A stretch of DNA of 64,000 nt. Source: Paenibacillus ginsengarvi. GTDB taxonomy: Bacteria > Bacillota > Bacilli > Paenibacillales > NBRC-103111. The position numbers were made by a program, and so were the translations under genes. The stretch spans positions 1 through 64,000 of the forward strand of contig NZ_RBAH01000036.1 of assembly GCF_003626695.1 (NCBI RefSeq), given 5' to 3'. Below the pieces are notes generated by a model. It searched no databases, was not told the DNA's origin, and saw only the letters and a list, made by a program, of their open reading frames with translations. Of this stretch, positions 28,601 through 36,378 are shown piece after piece (position 1 is the first letter of the stretch; every line of letters starts with the position of its first letter).

Positions 28601-29124
28601 AGCTGCACGGCGAGAAGCCGGAAGTGAAGGTCGTGCCGATGACACAAATCGACCTTACATTTGACGCTTACTTACCGTCCGATTATATTTATGATAGTAT
28701 GCAGAAGATAGAGATTTACAAGAAAGTGGCGAATATCAAGTCGCTGGAAGAAGCAGGTGACATGTACGAAGAGATCGAGGATCGATTCGGAACTTTGCCT
28801 CAGGCGGTACTCAACCTGCTAGCCGTTGCCCGTTTGAAAGTGTACGGGTCCGAATATGCAATAGAGTCGATTTCGCAAAAGGGGGACGATATTCAGCTCA
28901 AGATCCACTCGAGCGAAAACGGCAATCTGGACGGTCAGCGGCTTCATGCGTTATCAACGCAGTACGAAGGCCGAATCAAGCTGATTTCGGGTCCGCAGAT
29001 CATCATCCAGATGAAGTGCAAGGGTCTCAAGCCAGAAGCATCCATCGAAATGCTGGAGCGTTTTCTGGTACAATACAAGGAGGCTTTAAAATCGAAAGGA
29101 GAATTACGCCATGTTGCCAACTAA
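25603..29124 (+). CDS. mfd: Transcription-repair coupling factor Mfd
   Basis: Removes RNA polymerase stalled at DNA damage and recruits UvrAB. 1173 aa. N-terminal UvrB-like part (FITHN-type VVTHNMFSAQKMTEDLL, ELSVRGGILDFYPL), RNA polymerase-interacting domain (LKVGDYVVHVNHGIGKYVGI), then the RecG-like helicase with Walker A LLCGDVGYGKTEVA, DEEQRFGV, TATPIPRTLHMS and RGRVGRS, and the C-terminal regulatory domain. The start is TTG at 25603, nine bases after aaggag; a longer reading from 25570 includes that site. It overlaps the next gene by 14 bases. Confidence 0.97.
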   Translation: MQSLVRAFSEDREFGSIVAGVESGMREQLVSGLAGSSRQVFISALVEKLNRPLFVVTHNMFSAQKMTEDLLECLPEEQVLLYPANELMVTEAAVASPETLGQRIDALTRLAAGFRGVVIVPFAGVRKLLPPSHIFREAQFEIRVGETVDLDSILQRMVELGYERVERVESKGELSVRGGILDFYPLTADTPFRIELFDVEVDSIRSFDAVDQRSIDKLNSVVVTPCKELIAERKRFQNAAEHAYDLLQEQLARMTDRQVREKLKEEIGHEVERLREHQFFAGLYKYVGLLYPERHTLMDYLPKDAVLVIDEPSRLLETAKQLERDEGEWMTNLLQEGKSLPSFVMSKTYETLLHRTAFPALYVSLFLRQVPQTQPQNVVNFMCRAMQNFHGQMNVLKSEMERWKKTGARVMLLASGDERVERMRRVLSDYEIEEPIILNGNLQAGFELPSVHLVVITEGEMFTQKNRKVRKIDKKIDNAERIKSYSELKVGDYVVHVNHGIGKYVGIGTLEVGGIHKDYMHVLYAGGDKLSVPIDQIDLIQKYVGSEEKEPKIYKLGGADWVKVKNKVRSTVQDIADDLIKLYADRQVAAGYAFNKDSTYQQEFEGMFPYDETPDQLRAIEEIKKDMELPRPMDRLLCGDVGYGKTEVAVRAAFKAAIDSKQVAVLVPTTILAQQHYETFRERFADYPLNIKVLSRFRSQKEQKDTIKGVKAGAVDIVIGTHRLLSTDLVFKDLGLLIVDEEQRFGVSHKEKLKRLKTNVDVLTLTATPIPRTLHMSMLGVRDLSVIETPPENRFPVQTYVVEHSNALVREAIERELARNGQVYYLYNRVQGINQIAEQISFLVPDAKVGVAHGQMSEQELEKTILDFLDGEYDVLVSTSIIETGVDIPNVNTLIVHDADKMGLSQLYQLRGRVGRSNRIAYAYFTYQRDKVLTEVAEKRLQAIKEFTELGSGFKIAMRDLTIRGAGNLLGAEQHGFIASVGFDLYTQMLGEEIAKRKAELHGEKPEVKVVPMTQIDLTFDAYLPSDYIYDSMQKIEIYKKVANIKSLEEAGDMYEEIEDRFGTLPQAVLNLLAVARLKVYGSEYAIESISQKGDDIQLKIHSSENGNLDGQRLHALSTQYEGRIKLISGPQIIIQMKCKGLKPEASIEMLERFLVQYKEALKSKGELRHVAN

Positions 29125-30166
29125 CCGCAGTAAGACGAAGCGCCGGTTGTCCGTTATCCTGGCGGCTGTCGTCGTAGCGGCGGTGGCTTTGACCGGATGC
29201 GGTAAAGATAAGAATAGCGGAGCGGCTGCCGGAAGCACCGAAGTCGTCGCCACTTACAAGGACGGCAAAGTGACCAAGGGAGAGTACAATTCGTTCGTCG
29301 GCTCCGTTAAATTTTTCAATCCGATGTACGCGCAGTTCGAAACCGATCCTACGTTCCAGGATTATATGATGAAGCAGCTCATCGCCTTCAAGGTGCTGGG
29401 CGACAAGGCTGACGCCGCCTCTAAGAAAGACGCCGAAGCGAAGACGAAGGATCAGATCGATCAGATCAAAAACTACTTCGCGCAGCAGGGCGACAAAAAT
29501 GCGTTCGACACGCAGCTCAAGGCCGCGAATTTGACGCAGGACGACATCAAGGATTATATTTTGAAAAGCCTGGTCGTACTTGGCGACGCCGAGAAAAAAG
29601 TAACGGACGATCAAGTGAAAACGAAATATGACGAAAATTCGAAGGCTAACGCCTATACGATCGCTACAGTTAGCCACGTTCTCGTGTCCTTGAAGGACGC
29701 GAATCAGGAGAAAGAAATCCGCACGAAGGATGAGGCGCTCAAGCGGGCTCAGGAAGTTAAGACGAAGCTGGATGGCGGCGCCGATTTTGCGGCTATCGCC
29801 AAAGAGTATTCGGATGACGGCGGCTCCAAGGACAACGGCGGGAAATACGAAAACGCCAGCGTCGGCGATTGGGTCGAAAATTTCAAAAAAGCCGCGATCG
29901 AACTGCCGATCGGCAAGATCAGCGATCCGGTGGAAACCGAGTTTGGCTATCATGTCATGAAGGTGGAAACCCGCTCGAATAAAACGCTGGACGAGATGAA
30001 GGAACAAATCAAATCCGAACTGGCCGAGCAGCAGGTATCCGATTATATCGAGAAAGATTTGCCGGGCATTATCGAGAAAATCGAGACGGACAAGCTGCCG
30101 AAAGCCGCTCCGGCACCGGCAGGGGACACGTCCGCACCGAATTTGACGCAGCCTGCGGCCAAGTAA
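29111..30166 (+). CDS. PrsA-type peptidyl-prolyl isomerase lipoprotein
   Basis: Extracytoplasmic foldase anchored by a lipid. N terminus: basic KTKRR, hydrophobic VILAAVVVAAVA, lipobox LTGC (Cys about residue 28). The SurA_N-like region is followed by a parvulin domain (VSHVLVSLKD, GADFAAIAKEYSDD, GSKDNGGKY, PVETEFGYHVMKV; about residues 180-285) and a Pro/Ala-rich end. 351 aa. ATG at 29111 after aggag, overlapping mfd. In B. subtilis nothing lies between mfd and spoVT. A second such gene lies at 61048. Confidence 0.92.
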   Translation: MLPTNRSKTKRRLSVILAAVVVAAVALTGCGKDKNSGAAAGSTEVVATYKDGKVTKGEYNSFVGSVKFFNPMYAQFETDPTFQDYMMKQLIAFKVLGDKADAASKKDAEAKTKDQIDQIKNYFAQQGDKNAFDTQLKAANLTQDDIKDYILKSLVVLGDAEKKVTDDQVKTKYDENSKANAYTIATVSHVLVSLKDANQEKEIRTKDEALKRAQEVKTKLDGGADFAAIAKEYSDDGGSKDNGGKYENASVGDWVENFKKAAIELPIGKISDPVETEFGYHVMKVETRSNKTLDEMKEQIKSELAEQQVSDYIEKDLPGIIEKIETDKLPKAAPAPAGDTSAPNLTQPAAK

Positions 30167-30190
30167 TTCAACATTTATTTTTGTCGATCG

Positions 30191-30224
30191 AGACGTCCGT
30201 TTTTCGGGCGTCTTCATCTTTTCT
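30191..30224 (+). terminator. Terminator after the PrsA-type gene
   Basis: agacgtccg/cgggcgtct, a nine-base stem with one G-U pair and a T5 loop, then tcatcttttctt. Confidence 0.8.
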
Positions 30225-30232
30225 TGTCTCCC

Positions 30233-30262
30233 GTATAAGAATTTGGGAGCAGTAACATACTA
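30233..30262 (+). promoter_or_regulatory. Candidate sigma-F/G promoter of spoVT
   Basis: GTATA (30233-30237), 18 bases, CATACTA (30256-30262). The -10 is exact for forespore sigma factors. spoVT is a sigma-G gene in B. subtilis. It is 115 bases upstream of the start codon. Confidence 0.6.
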
Positions 30263-30376
30263 TGGGCAGACAAACAAAAGTTAAATTTCAGCCTCCTGTA
30301 AACGATTATTGCATATAAGCCAGCCATACAATCGTACTTCAAACACTTCTAACTTCGAAAGTGAGGCAACCAGAAT

Positions 30377-30919
30377 ATGAAAGCAACTGGAATTGTTCGT
30401 CGGATCGATGATTTGGGCAGGGTTGTAATTCCGAAAGAAATACGCCGCACGTTAAGAATACGGGAAGGAGACCCGCTCGAAATATTCGTAGACCGCGACG
30501 GCGAAGTGATTTTGAAAAAGTATTCCCCGATCGGCGAGCTTGGCGACTTCGCCAAAGAATATGCCGAGTCGTTATATGAGAGCACCAACCACATAACGAT
30601 GATCTCCGACCGCGATACGATTATCGCCGTTGCGGGCGGGTCGAAGAAGGAATATTTGGAGAAGCAGATCGGTCCAGTTGTCGAGTCGTGCATGGAAAAC
30701 CGTAAAGCTACGCTGGAGACGAATGCGGGGCAATATGAGCTTTGCAAGGACGTCACCGAAATGTACGGCTCCTACGTGATCGCCCCGATTGTGGCGGGCG
30801 GAGACCCGATCGGCTCGGTTATACTGGTGAACAAGGAAGAATCGGTTAGTATGGGCCAGATGGAGACGAAAATGGCGGAAACGGCGGCCGCTTTCCTGGC
30901 CAAGCAGATGGAGCAGTAA
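30377..30919 (+). CDS. spoVT: Stage V sporulation regulator SpoVT
   Basis: Forespore transcription regulator that tunes sigma-G genes. An N-terminal AbrB-like swapped-hairpin domain (KATGIVRRIDDLGRVVIPKE, then IRRTLRIREGDPLEIF) is followed by a GAF-like domain (about residues 55-180, with ITMISDRDTIIAVAGG and GSVILVNKEESVSMGQME). 180 aa. ATG at 30377 after gtgagg. It pairs with a plausible sigma-F/G promoter upstream. Confidence 0.97.
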   Translation: MKATGIVRRIDDLGRVVIPKEIRRTLRIREGDPLEIFVDRDGEVILKKYSPIGELGDFAKEYAESLYESTNHITMISDRDTIIAVAGGSKKEYLEKQIGPVVESCMENRKATLETNAGQYELCKDVTEMYGSYVIAPIVAGGDPIGSVILVNKEESVSMGQMETKMAETAAAFLAKQMEQ

Positions 30920-31052
30920 AAGGTTTTCGGGCTTCCCGGTGAAGTAGGTCACTTCGCAGGGGAGTCTTTGTCGTTTTGGGGGAAGCTTGACGTCACTTTC
31001 TGGGGATTCTTATAATGGAGGGAACGTGTCTTTGATACGAAAGGGGAGACGT

Positions 31053-32717
31053 ATGCAACAAGACTCGAACCTGCCCCGGGCTCCCGCTCGGGCGATCGTC
31101 AAGGGCGCCTTCGTGCTGGGCGCGGCAGCGATCGTATCCAAGCTGCTCGGAACGCTGCAAAAAATTCCGCTGCAAAACGTGGCGGGAGACGGTGTGTTCG
31201 GCATTTATAACGCGGTATATCCGCTATATACGCTCATTCTGTTTTTGGCGACAGCGGGACTTCCGGTCGCCGTCTCGCGCTTCGTCGCAGAAGAGATGAC
31301 AGACGGCTCTGCGGACGGGGCTAGAGGCGTAGTGAAGATGGCGCTGACGATTTCGGTAGGGACCGGTCTATTTTGTTTTATATTGCTGTATGCCGGCGCG
31401 GGTACAATCGCTTCCTGGATCGGCAACGGACAGACGGAAGACGCCCTCCGCAGCGTTTCGTTTGCGCTGCTGTTCGTTCCGTGGCTGGCCACACTCCGCG
31501 GCTACTTCCAGGGGCTCGGCGATATGGTGCCGACCGGAGTATCTCAGGTTACGGAGCAGCTGATCCGCGTGGCCGTCATGGTAGCCCTGTTGTTCATCCT
31601 AATCGGCATGGGTGCCTCCGACGGGACGATCGCCGCTGGCGCTACGTTTGGTTCGGCGGCAGGGGCGCTGGCCGGGCTGATTGTCATGGCCGCTTACTGG
31701 TATGTACATACCCGAAGACGCAAACGAAATGTTCCGGGCGAAGGGTCGGTGCCTCCGGTGCGTCCTCGCTCGGGCCGCCGCGTCAGCTACAAAGCTTTTA
31801 TTGCCTATGCGCTGCCGATTTGTCTCGGCTCCGCCGTACTGCCGATTTTGACGCTGGCGGATACGTTTACAGTGCCTCGGCTGCTGCAGCAGGGCGGTCT
31901 CGGCGAAGCGGAGGCGATGGCGCAGTTCGGGCTGTACAACCACGGCCTCCCGCTCATCCAGCTTGTCGCTATGATCGTCTCCTCGATGTCCGTGGCGCTT
32001 GTTCCGGTCATAGCTGCCGCGCGAGCCAGAGGCACGCTGGCTGACGTTCGGGGCAGTGCAGAAGCGTCGCTGCGCCTCGTATGGCTGATCGGGCTGGCTG
32101 CGTCCGCAGGCATGGCGGTAACGGCGATCCCGTTAAACGTCATGTTTTATAAAGAGGCGGCCGGATACGGCACGATGATGATTTTGTCGTTTACAGCCGT
32201 GTTCAGTGTCGTTCAGATCGTGTCGGGGACGATTCTGCAAGGTTTGGGCGCGGAACGTGCGACGGCGTACTTCCTGCTCTTCGCTGCGGCTCTCAAAATC
32301 ATCCTGAACATTTGGCTCGTTCCGCGCTACGGCATCGCAGGCGCGGCCGTCTCGGCCGTGGCGGCCTACGCTCTTGCCGCCGGGCTTTCGCTGTTCCGGC
32401 TGCGAAGCTTCGGGTTCGTTCGCCTGTCCGTACGCACCTTGGCGCTGAAACCGCTGCTCGCTACGGCGATCATGGTGGTCGCGACCGCTGCCGTCGTTTT
32501 TGCGTCGGATGAAGCGATCGCCGCTCTGTTCCCCGGCTTCTCCTACAGATGGAGGCAAACGTTCGTGGCGCTTATATCCGTAGCAGCCGGAGCCGCCGTT
32601 TTCGGTATCGCCTTGTTTCGCACCGGCGCGCTTGGCGCGGCCGATTTGGCCGCCGTGCCGAAAGTCGGGGCCAAGCTGCTGCCCCTTTTACGCAAATGGC
32701 GCATCGTATCCCACTAA
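31053..32717 (+). CDS. Polysaccharide/lipid flippase family protein YabM (SpoVB/MurJ-like)
   Basis: Polytopic membrane protein (554 aa) of the MATE-like MVF/SpoVB superfamily, which flips lipid-linked sugars. It has about 14 hydrophobic segments. Family lines: KGAFVLGAAAIVSKLLGTLQKIPLQNVAGDG is spread over residues 15-45, GIYNAVYPLY, LATAGLPVAVSRFV, and YFQGLGDMVPT. ATG at 31053 after aaaggggaga. It lies between spoVT and mazG, as yabM does in B. subtilis. The substrate is not shown by sequence. Confidence 0.9.
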   Translation: MQQDSNLPRAPARAIVKGAFVLGAAAIVSKLLGTLQKIPLQNVAGDGVFGIYNAVYPLYTLILFLATAGLPVAVSRFVAEEMTDGSADGARGVVKMALTISVGTGLFCFILLYAGAGTIASWIGNGQTEDALRSVSFALLFVPWLATLRGYFQGLGDMVPTGVSQVTEQLIRVAVMVALLFILIGMGASDGTIAAGATFGSAAGALAGLIVMAAYWYVHTRRRKRNVPGEGSVPPVRPRSGRRVSYKAFIAYALPICLGSAVLPILTLADTFTVPRLLQQGGLGEAEAMAQFGLYNHGLPLIQLVAMIVSSMSVALVPVIAAARARGTLADVRGSAEASLRLVWLIGLAASAGMAVTAIPLNVMFYKEAAGYGTMMILSFTAVFSVVQIVSGTILQGLGAERATAYFLLFAAALKIILNIWLVPRYGIAGAAVSAVAAYALAAGLSLFRLRSFGFVRLSVRTLALKPLLATAIMVVATAAVVFASDEAIAALFPGFSYRWRQTFVALISVAAGAAVFGIALFRTGALGAADLAAVPKVGAKLLPLLRKWRIVSH

Positions 32718-32731
32718 GAGGAGGTTTCCCT

Positions 32732-34219
32732 ATGTCACCATCAATCACTGTGCTCGGACTTGGTTCGGGAGATGAGAATCAGCTCACACTGGGCGCCTGG
32801 AAGACGATTCAGGCGGCCTCTCCGCTCTATGTAAGGACAGAGCATCATCCCGTCATCGGGTATTTGCGGCAAAACGGCGTATCGATCCAGTCGTTCGACA
32901 GTTTGTACGAAGCGAACCGTTCCTTCGAGGACGTGTACGTCTCGATCGTGGACGAGCTGCTGCGTCTCGCCCGCATGTCGTCCGTCCCGATCGTATATGC
33001 GGTTCCCGGGCACCCGATGGTCGCCGAATCAACGACAAGGCTGCTTCGCGAGCGCTGTGCCGAAGAGGGCGTAACCTTGTCTGTAATGGGGGGCGAAAGC
33101 TTTCTCGATCAGGCGTTCGTCCGCCTCGGCTTCGATCCGATCGAAGGCTTCGCTTTGTTCGATGCAACGGCGCTACCTGCCTCGGGCGCGGCGATCGAAC
33201 CGCGGATGCATACGCTCATCGCGCAAGTGTACGATACGCACACGGCTTCCGACGCCAAACTGTTTCTGATGAGCGTGTATCCCGACGATTTTGAGATCGT
33301 AGTCGGTCACGAGCTCGGCATAGCAGGCCGGGAAACGATTGTAAGAGTGCCGCTCTACGAACTGGATCGGCTGGACGGCTACGGCAATTTGTCGCTGATC
33401 TGGGTTCCGCGCGCAGACCGTGAGACACTGCGAATCCGCCAGTTCGAGCGTCTGCGCGAGATCGTCGACATTTTGCGCAGTCCGAACGGCTGTCCGTGGG
33501 ACCGGGAGCAGACGCATGCGAGCATACGTAAAAACTTGATCGAAGAAACGTACGAGGTGCTGGAGACGATCGACGACGACGATCCGGCGGCGATGTGCGA
33601 GGAACTGGGCGATCTGCTGCTGCAAATTATGCTGCACAGCCAGATGGAGGCGGAAACGGGCGCCTTCGACGTCTACGATGTGATTGAGGGACTGAACGAG
33701 AAGCTGATCCGCCGTCATCCCCATGTGTTCGGCGACGCAGGCGCAGACGATGCGGATGAAGCGCTTCGCAACTGGAATGCGATGAAAGCGGAAGAGAAAA
33801 AAAGCCGCGGCATCGACGTGACCGAGCAGTCCGTGCTTGCGGGAGTCCCGCGTGACCTGCCCGGGCTCATGAAGGCGTACAAGCTTCAGAAAAAAGCGGC
33901 ATCCGTCGGCTTCGATTGGGAACAGATCGAAGAGGTGTACGCGAAAATCGAAGAGGAGATTTCCGAGCTGAAGGCGGCCAGCGACGAGGAGCGGCTCGGG
34001 GAGCTCGGCGATCTGTTATTCGCCGTTGTCAATTTATCGCGATTTTTGCGGATTGATCCCGAAGAAGCGCTTAGTTCGACAAACCGGAAATTTGTGGAAC
34101 GTTTTGAATATATAGAGCGACAATTGCGTCTAAAGGGCCAACAAATTGACCAAACTGGGTTAACAGAAATGGAACATTTGTGGCAGGAAGCAAAAAAACT
34201 TTCGAAATTTGCTAGATAG
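32732..34219 (+). CDS. mazG: Nucleoside triphosphate pyrophosphohydrolase MazG (YabN) with methylase-like domain
   Basis: Two-part protein (495 aa): an N-terminal tetrapyrrole-methylase-like domain (ITVLGLGSGDENQLTLGAW, VYAVPGHPMVAE) and a C-terminal MazG domain that hydrolyses NTPs to NMPs (CPWDREQTHASIRKNLIEE, EELGDLLLQIMLHSQMAE-type, then a second MazG half with ELGDLLFAVVNLSRFL). ATG at 32732, eight bases after gaggagg. A longer reading inside yabM is rejected. It is followed by a sigma-H-like promoter. Confidence 0.94.
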   Translation: MSPSITVLGLGSGDENQLTLGAWKTIQAASPLYVRTEHHPVIGYLRQNGVSIQSFDSLYEANRSFEDVYVSIVDELLRLARMSSVPIVYAVPGHPMVAESTTRLLRERCAEEGVTLSVMGGESFLDQAFVRLGFDPIEGFALFDATALPASGAAIEPRMHTLIAQVYDTHTASDAKLFLMSVYPDDFEIVVGHELGIAGRETIVRVPLYELDRLDGYGNLSLIWVPRADRETLRIRQFERLREIVDILRSPNGCPWDREQTHASIRKNLIEETYEVLETIDDDDPAAMCEELGDLLLQIMLHSQMEAETGAFDVYDVIEGLNEKLIRRHPHVFGDAGADDADEALRNWNAMKAEEKKSRGIDVTEQSVLAGVPRDLPGLMKAYKLQKKAASVGFDWEQIEEVYAKIEEEISELKAASDEERLGELGDLLFAVVNLSRFLRIDPEEALSSTNRKFVERFEYIERQLRLKGQQIDQTGLTEMEHLWQEAKKLSKFAR

Positions 34220-34221
34220 CA

Positions 34222-34250
34222 GAAGGATTTCTTTGCCTGATAAAGAATAC
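34222..34250 (+). promoter_or_regulatory. Sigma-H-type promoter before hup
   Basis: GAAGGATTT (34222-34230), 11-base spacer, AAAGAATAC (34242-34250). Against RnAGGAwWW-n11/12-RnnGAATww all positions fit except the last w. Confidence 0.7.
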
Positions 34251-34333
34251 ATAGACCGTACAGGCTTATCAGCCAGGCAACCCCAGCTTTCCGCGCGAAA
34301 GCTTCAAGCCAATTTTTTAGGAGGAATTTATCG

Positions 34334-34606
34334 ATGAATAAGACAGATCTCGTAAACAACATTGCTGCTAAAAGCGGATTGTCCAAAAAGGATGTCGAAT
34401 CCGTATTGAACAGTTTTCTTGGCGAAGTAACTGACGCTTTGTCCGCAGGCGGCAAAGTTCAATTGATCGGCTTCGGCACGTTCGAAACCCGTACCCGCTC
34501 CGGACGCACGGGCCGCAACCCGCAAACGGGCCAAGAAATCAAAATCCCGGCTTCGAAAGTTCCGGCTTTCAAAGCAGGCAACAAGCTTAAAGAAGCTGTT
34601 AAGTAA
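34334..34606 (+). CDS. hup: DNA-binding protein HU
   Basis: Nucleoid histone-like protein (90 aa). Conserved MNKTDLVNNIAAKSGLSKKD, VQLIGFGTFETRTRSGRTG and RNPQTGQEIKIPASKVPAFKAG (the DNA-gripping arm), then KLKEAVK. ATG at 34334 follows taggaggaattta. The stop overlaps the rqcP start (TAATG). A good sigma-H-type promoter lies 84 bases upstream, unusual for a constitutive nucleoid protein. Confidence 0.97.
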   Translation: MNKTDLVNNIAAKSGLSKKDVESVLNSFLGEVTDALSAGGKVQLIGFGTFETRTRSGRTGRNPQTGQEIKIPASKVPAFKAGNKLKEAVK

Positions 34607-34863
34607 TGCGTCTTGACAAGTTTCTGAAAGTATCCAGACTCATTAAACGGCGGACGGTTGCGAAGGACGTATCCGACCAAGGCCGGATCTGGATCAACGG
34701 AAGGGAAGCGAAGGCGAGCAGTACGGTCAAAGTCGGGGACGAGCTAGTCATCCGATTCGGCCAGAAAAGCGTCACCGTTCGCGTGGAGCGCCTCGCCGAA
34801 ACGACCCGGAAGGAAGAAGCGGGAGAGATGTACACTGTTTTGAAGGAAGAATCGAATGCGTAA
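34606..34863 (+). CDS. rqcP: Ribosome quality control protein RqcP (YabO)
   Basis: S4-domain RNA-binding protein (85 aa) that works with RqcH in C-terminal alanine tailing of stalled peptides on 50S subunits. S4 signature: MRLDKFLKVSRLIKRRTVAK, then GRIWINGREAKASSTVKVGDEL. It begins at the hup stop codon (TAATG) with no strong ribosome site of its own, so translation is likely coupled to hup. Confidence 0.94.
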   Translation: MRLDKFLKVSRLIKRRTVAKDVSDQGRIWINGREAKASSTVKVGDELVIRFGQKSVTVRVERLAETTRKEEAGEMYTVLKEESNA

Positions 34864-34875
34864 GCATTGATAAAG

Positions 34876-34905
34876 ACCGGCCATGTGGGCCGGTTTTCGT
34901 ATTTT
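34876..34905 (+). terminator. Terminator after rqcP
   Basis: accggcc-atgtg-ggccggt followed by tttcgtatttt. Confidence 0.8.
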
Positions 34906-34981
34906 ACAAAGCTTCTCTCCGTGCCGGTTCTAAACCGCAGTCCCTCCCCATAATCTAGTCGTAGAGGGAGGGGTACATGCC

Positions 34982-35263
34982 ATGATCGAACCGTTAAAAC
35001 AAAAGCGGCAGGAAGTGAAGATGCTCAACCGGAAGCTGCTCGAAATATCTGGCGTGCTTAATGTCGAAAGCTTCGACAGCGAGGAATTTTTGCTCGAAAC
35101 GGAATGCGGGTTCTTGGCCATCAAGGGGCAAAATTTACATATCAAGAACTTGAACCTGGAGCAAGGGCTGGTGGCGATTGAGGGGACGGTACACGGCCTC
35201 ACGTATCTCGACGCGAGCGCGCAAGAGAAATCCAAAGGATTTCTAGGGAAGCTGTTCAAGTGA
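34982..35263 (+). CDS. yabP: Sporulation protein YabP
   Basis: Small protein (93 aa) of the YabP/YqfC family, made under sigma-E in B. subtilis and needed for normal sporulation; its exact role is not known. Seen: LNRKLLEISGVLNVESFDSEEFLLETECGFL is spread over residues 15-45, then IKGQNLHIKNLNLEQGLVAIEG. ATG at 34982 after gggagggg. An inverted repeat ccctccc (34942-34948) / gggaggg (34966-34972) includes the ribosome site; a CATAATCT (34949) could be a mother-cell -10. The stop overlaps the yabQ GTG. Confidence 0.93.
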   Translation: MIEPLKQKRQEVKMLNRKLLEISGVLNVESFDSEEFLLETECGFLAIKGQNLHIKNLNLEQGLVAIEGTVHGLTYLDASAQEKSKGFLGKLFK

Positions 35264-35850
35264 GCCTCCAAATCCAACTGCTTACGTTATCCGTAATGGC
35301 GGGCAGCGGCGCATTCATGGGCGCATTGTTCGACGTGTACCGCGTCTTATCCGGACAGCTGCGGCCTCCCCGCTGGCTCGTTCCGCTGCTCGATATCGGA
35401 TATTGGGTCGTTGCCACGTTATTCGTTTTCCGCTCGCTGCTGTACAGCAATGACGGACAAGTCCGAATGTACGTATTCCTCGCGCTCCTGCTTGGCGTGT
35501 GGCTGTACTTCAAGCTGTTCAGCTGGCTGACCGTTCGTTTGGTCGAATGGTGTATCCGTTTCGTCAAGGCGCTGATCCGGTTTTTTCTCAAGACGATCGA
35601 AGTCATCGTAATTGGGCCGATCCGGTTTTTATACCGCGTCCTGATCGTCCTCATCGGTTTTTTGTGGGCGTTCACTATTTTCCTTGGAAAAATTGTGTTA
35701 CAATTGTTGTATCCGTTTTACGCACTCGGCCGTTTTCTGCTGAGGCCTCTTCTGAAGCGGCTGAAAATGCCGGGATGGCTCAATCGTTTTTTGGTCTTGT
35801 GCGGCAAAGGGGTACAAGCTGTTAGGCGGTTGTTCCGCAGAAACGGATAA
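35260..35850 (+). CDS. yabQ: Spore cortex biosynthesis protein YabQ
   Basis: Membrane protein (196 aa) of the YabQ family, needed for cortex formation and located in the outer forespore membrane in B. subtilis. At least four hydrophobic stretches (for example LLTLSVMAGSGAFMGALF, LLDIGYWVVATLFVF, MYVFLALLLGVWLYF, VLIVLIGFLWAFTIFLG), and the conserved GALFDVYRVL near the first. The C terminus is basic. GTG start overlaps the yabP stop (GTGA). Confidence 0.93.
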   Translation: MSLQIQLLTLSVMAGSGAFMGALFDVYRVLSGQLRPPRWLVPLLDIGYWVVATLFVFRSLLYSNDGQVRMYVFLALLLGVWLYFKLFSWLTVRLVEWCIRFVKALIRFFLKTIEVIVIGPIRFLYRVLIVLIGFLWAFTIFLGKIVLQLLYPFYALGRFLLRPLLKRLKMPGWLNRFLVLCGKGVQAVRRLFRRNG

Positions 35851-35876
35851 TAACGGACAGGGAGGGAACCGCTACT

Positions 35877-36200
35877 GTGCGCGAAGCGAAACAGACCGGG
35901 GCTTCCGAACAATCGAATAAAGGCGCCAGGCGCCGCATTCGGCTGCTCGCATTTGCTATGGTCGGCTTTATGACTTGGGCGGCTCTCATCTTGTGGAATC
36001 AGCAAGGCCGGCTTGGAGTCAAGGCGGCGCAAGTCGATGAATTGACACAGAAGCATGTGGAAACGGTGAAGCTGAACGAAGGCTATAAGAAAGAGATCGA
36101 GCGGCTGAACGACCCCGAATATATATTGCAAAAAATCCGCAAGGAATACCATTATTCGAAGCCGGGGGAAACGTTGTTTTATACTCCCAAATCTCCGTGA
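35877..36200 (+). CDS. divIC: Cell division protein DivIC (FtsB-like)
   Basis: Bitopic septal protein (107 aa) that forms a complex with FtsL and DivIB. A basic cytoplasmic head (RRRIRLL), one membrane segment (about residues 24-42, FAMVGFMTWAALIL), a coiled coil (VDELTQKHVETVKLNEGYKKEIERL) and the conserved end DPEYILQKIRKEYHYSKPGE. GTG start at 35877 after agggaggg. It is 26 bases behind yabQ. Confidence 0.94.
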   Translation: MREAKQTGASEQSNKGARRRIRLLAFAMVGFMTWAALILWNQQGRLGVKAAQVDELTQKHVETVKLNEGYKKEIERLNDPEYILQKIRKEYHYSKPGETLFYTPKSP

Positions 36201-36213
36201 GCCCACGTCCTTA

Positions 36214-36243
36214 TTGACCTTTATGTCGCCGATCTTGTATAAT
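36214..36243 (+). promoter_or_regulatory. Sigma-A promoter of yabR
   Basis: TTGACC (36214-36219), 18 bases, TATAAT (36238-36243). Confidence 0.8.
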
Positions 36244-36280
36244 CTCCATATCCGATCCTCACACAAGCCTGCCTGTTGGT

Positions 36281-36312
36281 GCAACTTTTTTGGAAGCCGT
36301 CGCAAAAGTTGC
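36281..36312 (+). repeat. Inverted repeat in the yabR leader
   Basis: gcaactttt (36281-36289) and aaaagttgc (36304-36312) are perfectly complementary, with a 14-base loop. It lies between promoter and start codon. There is no following T run, so it may be an operator or an RNA regulatory stem. Confidence 0.65.
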
Positions 36313-36378
36313 GAGAATTGCGTATGGATAGTATGAGAGATTATTTCCAACATATCTTAGGGAGGAACGTTTCATTCT

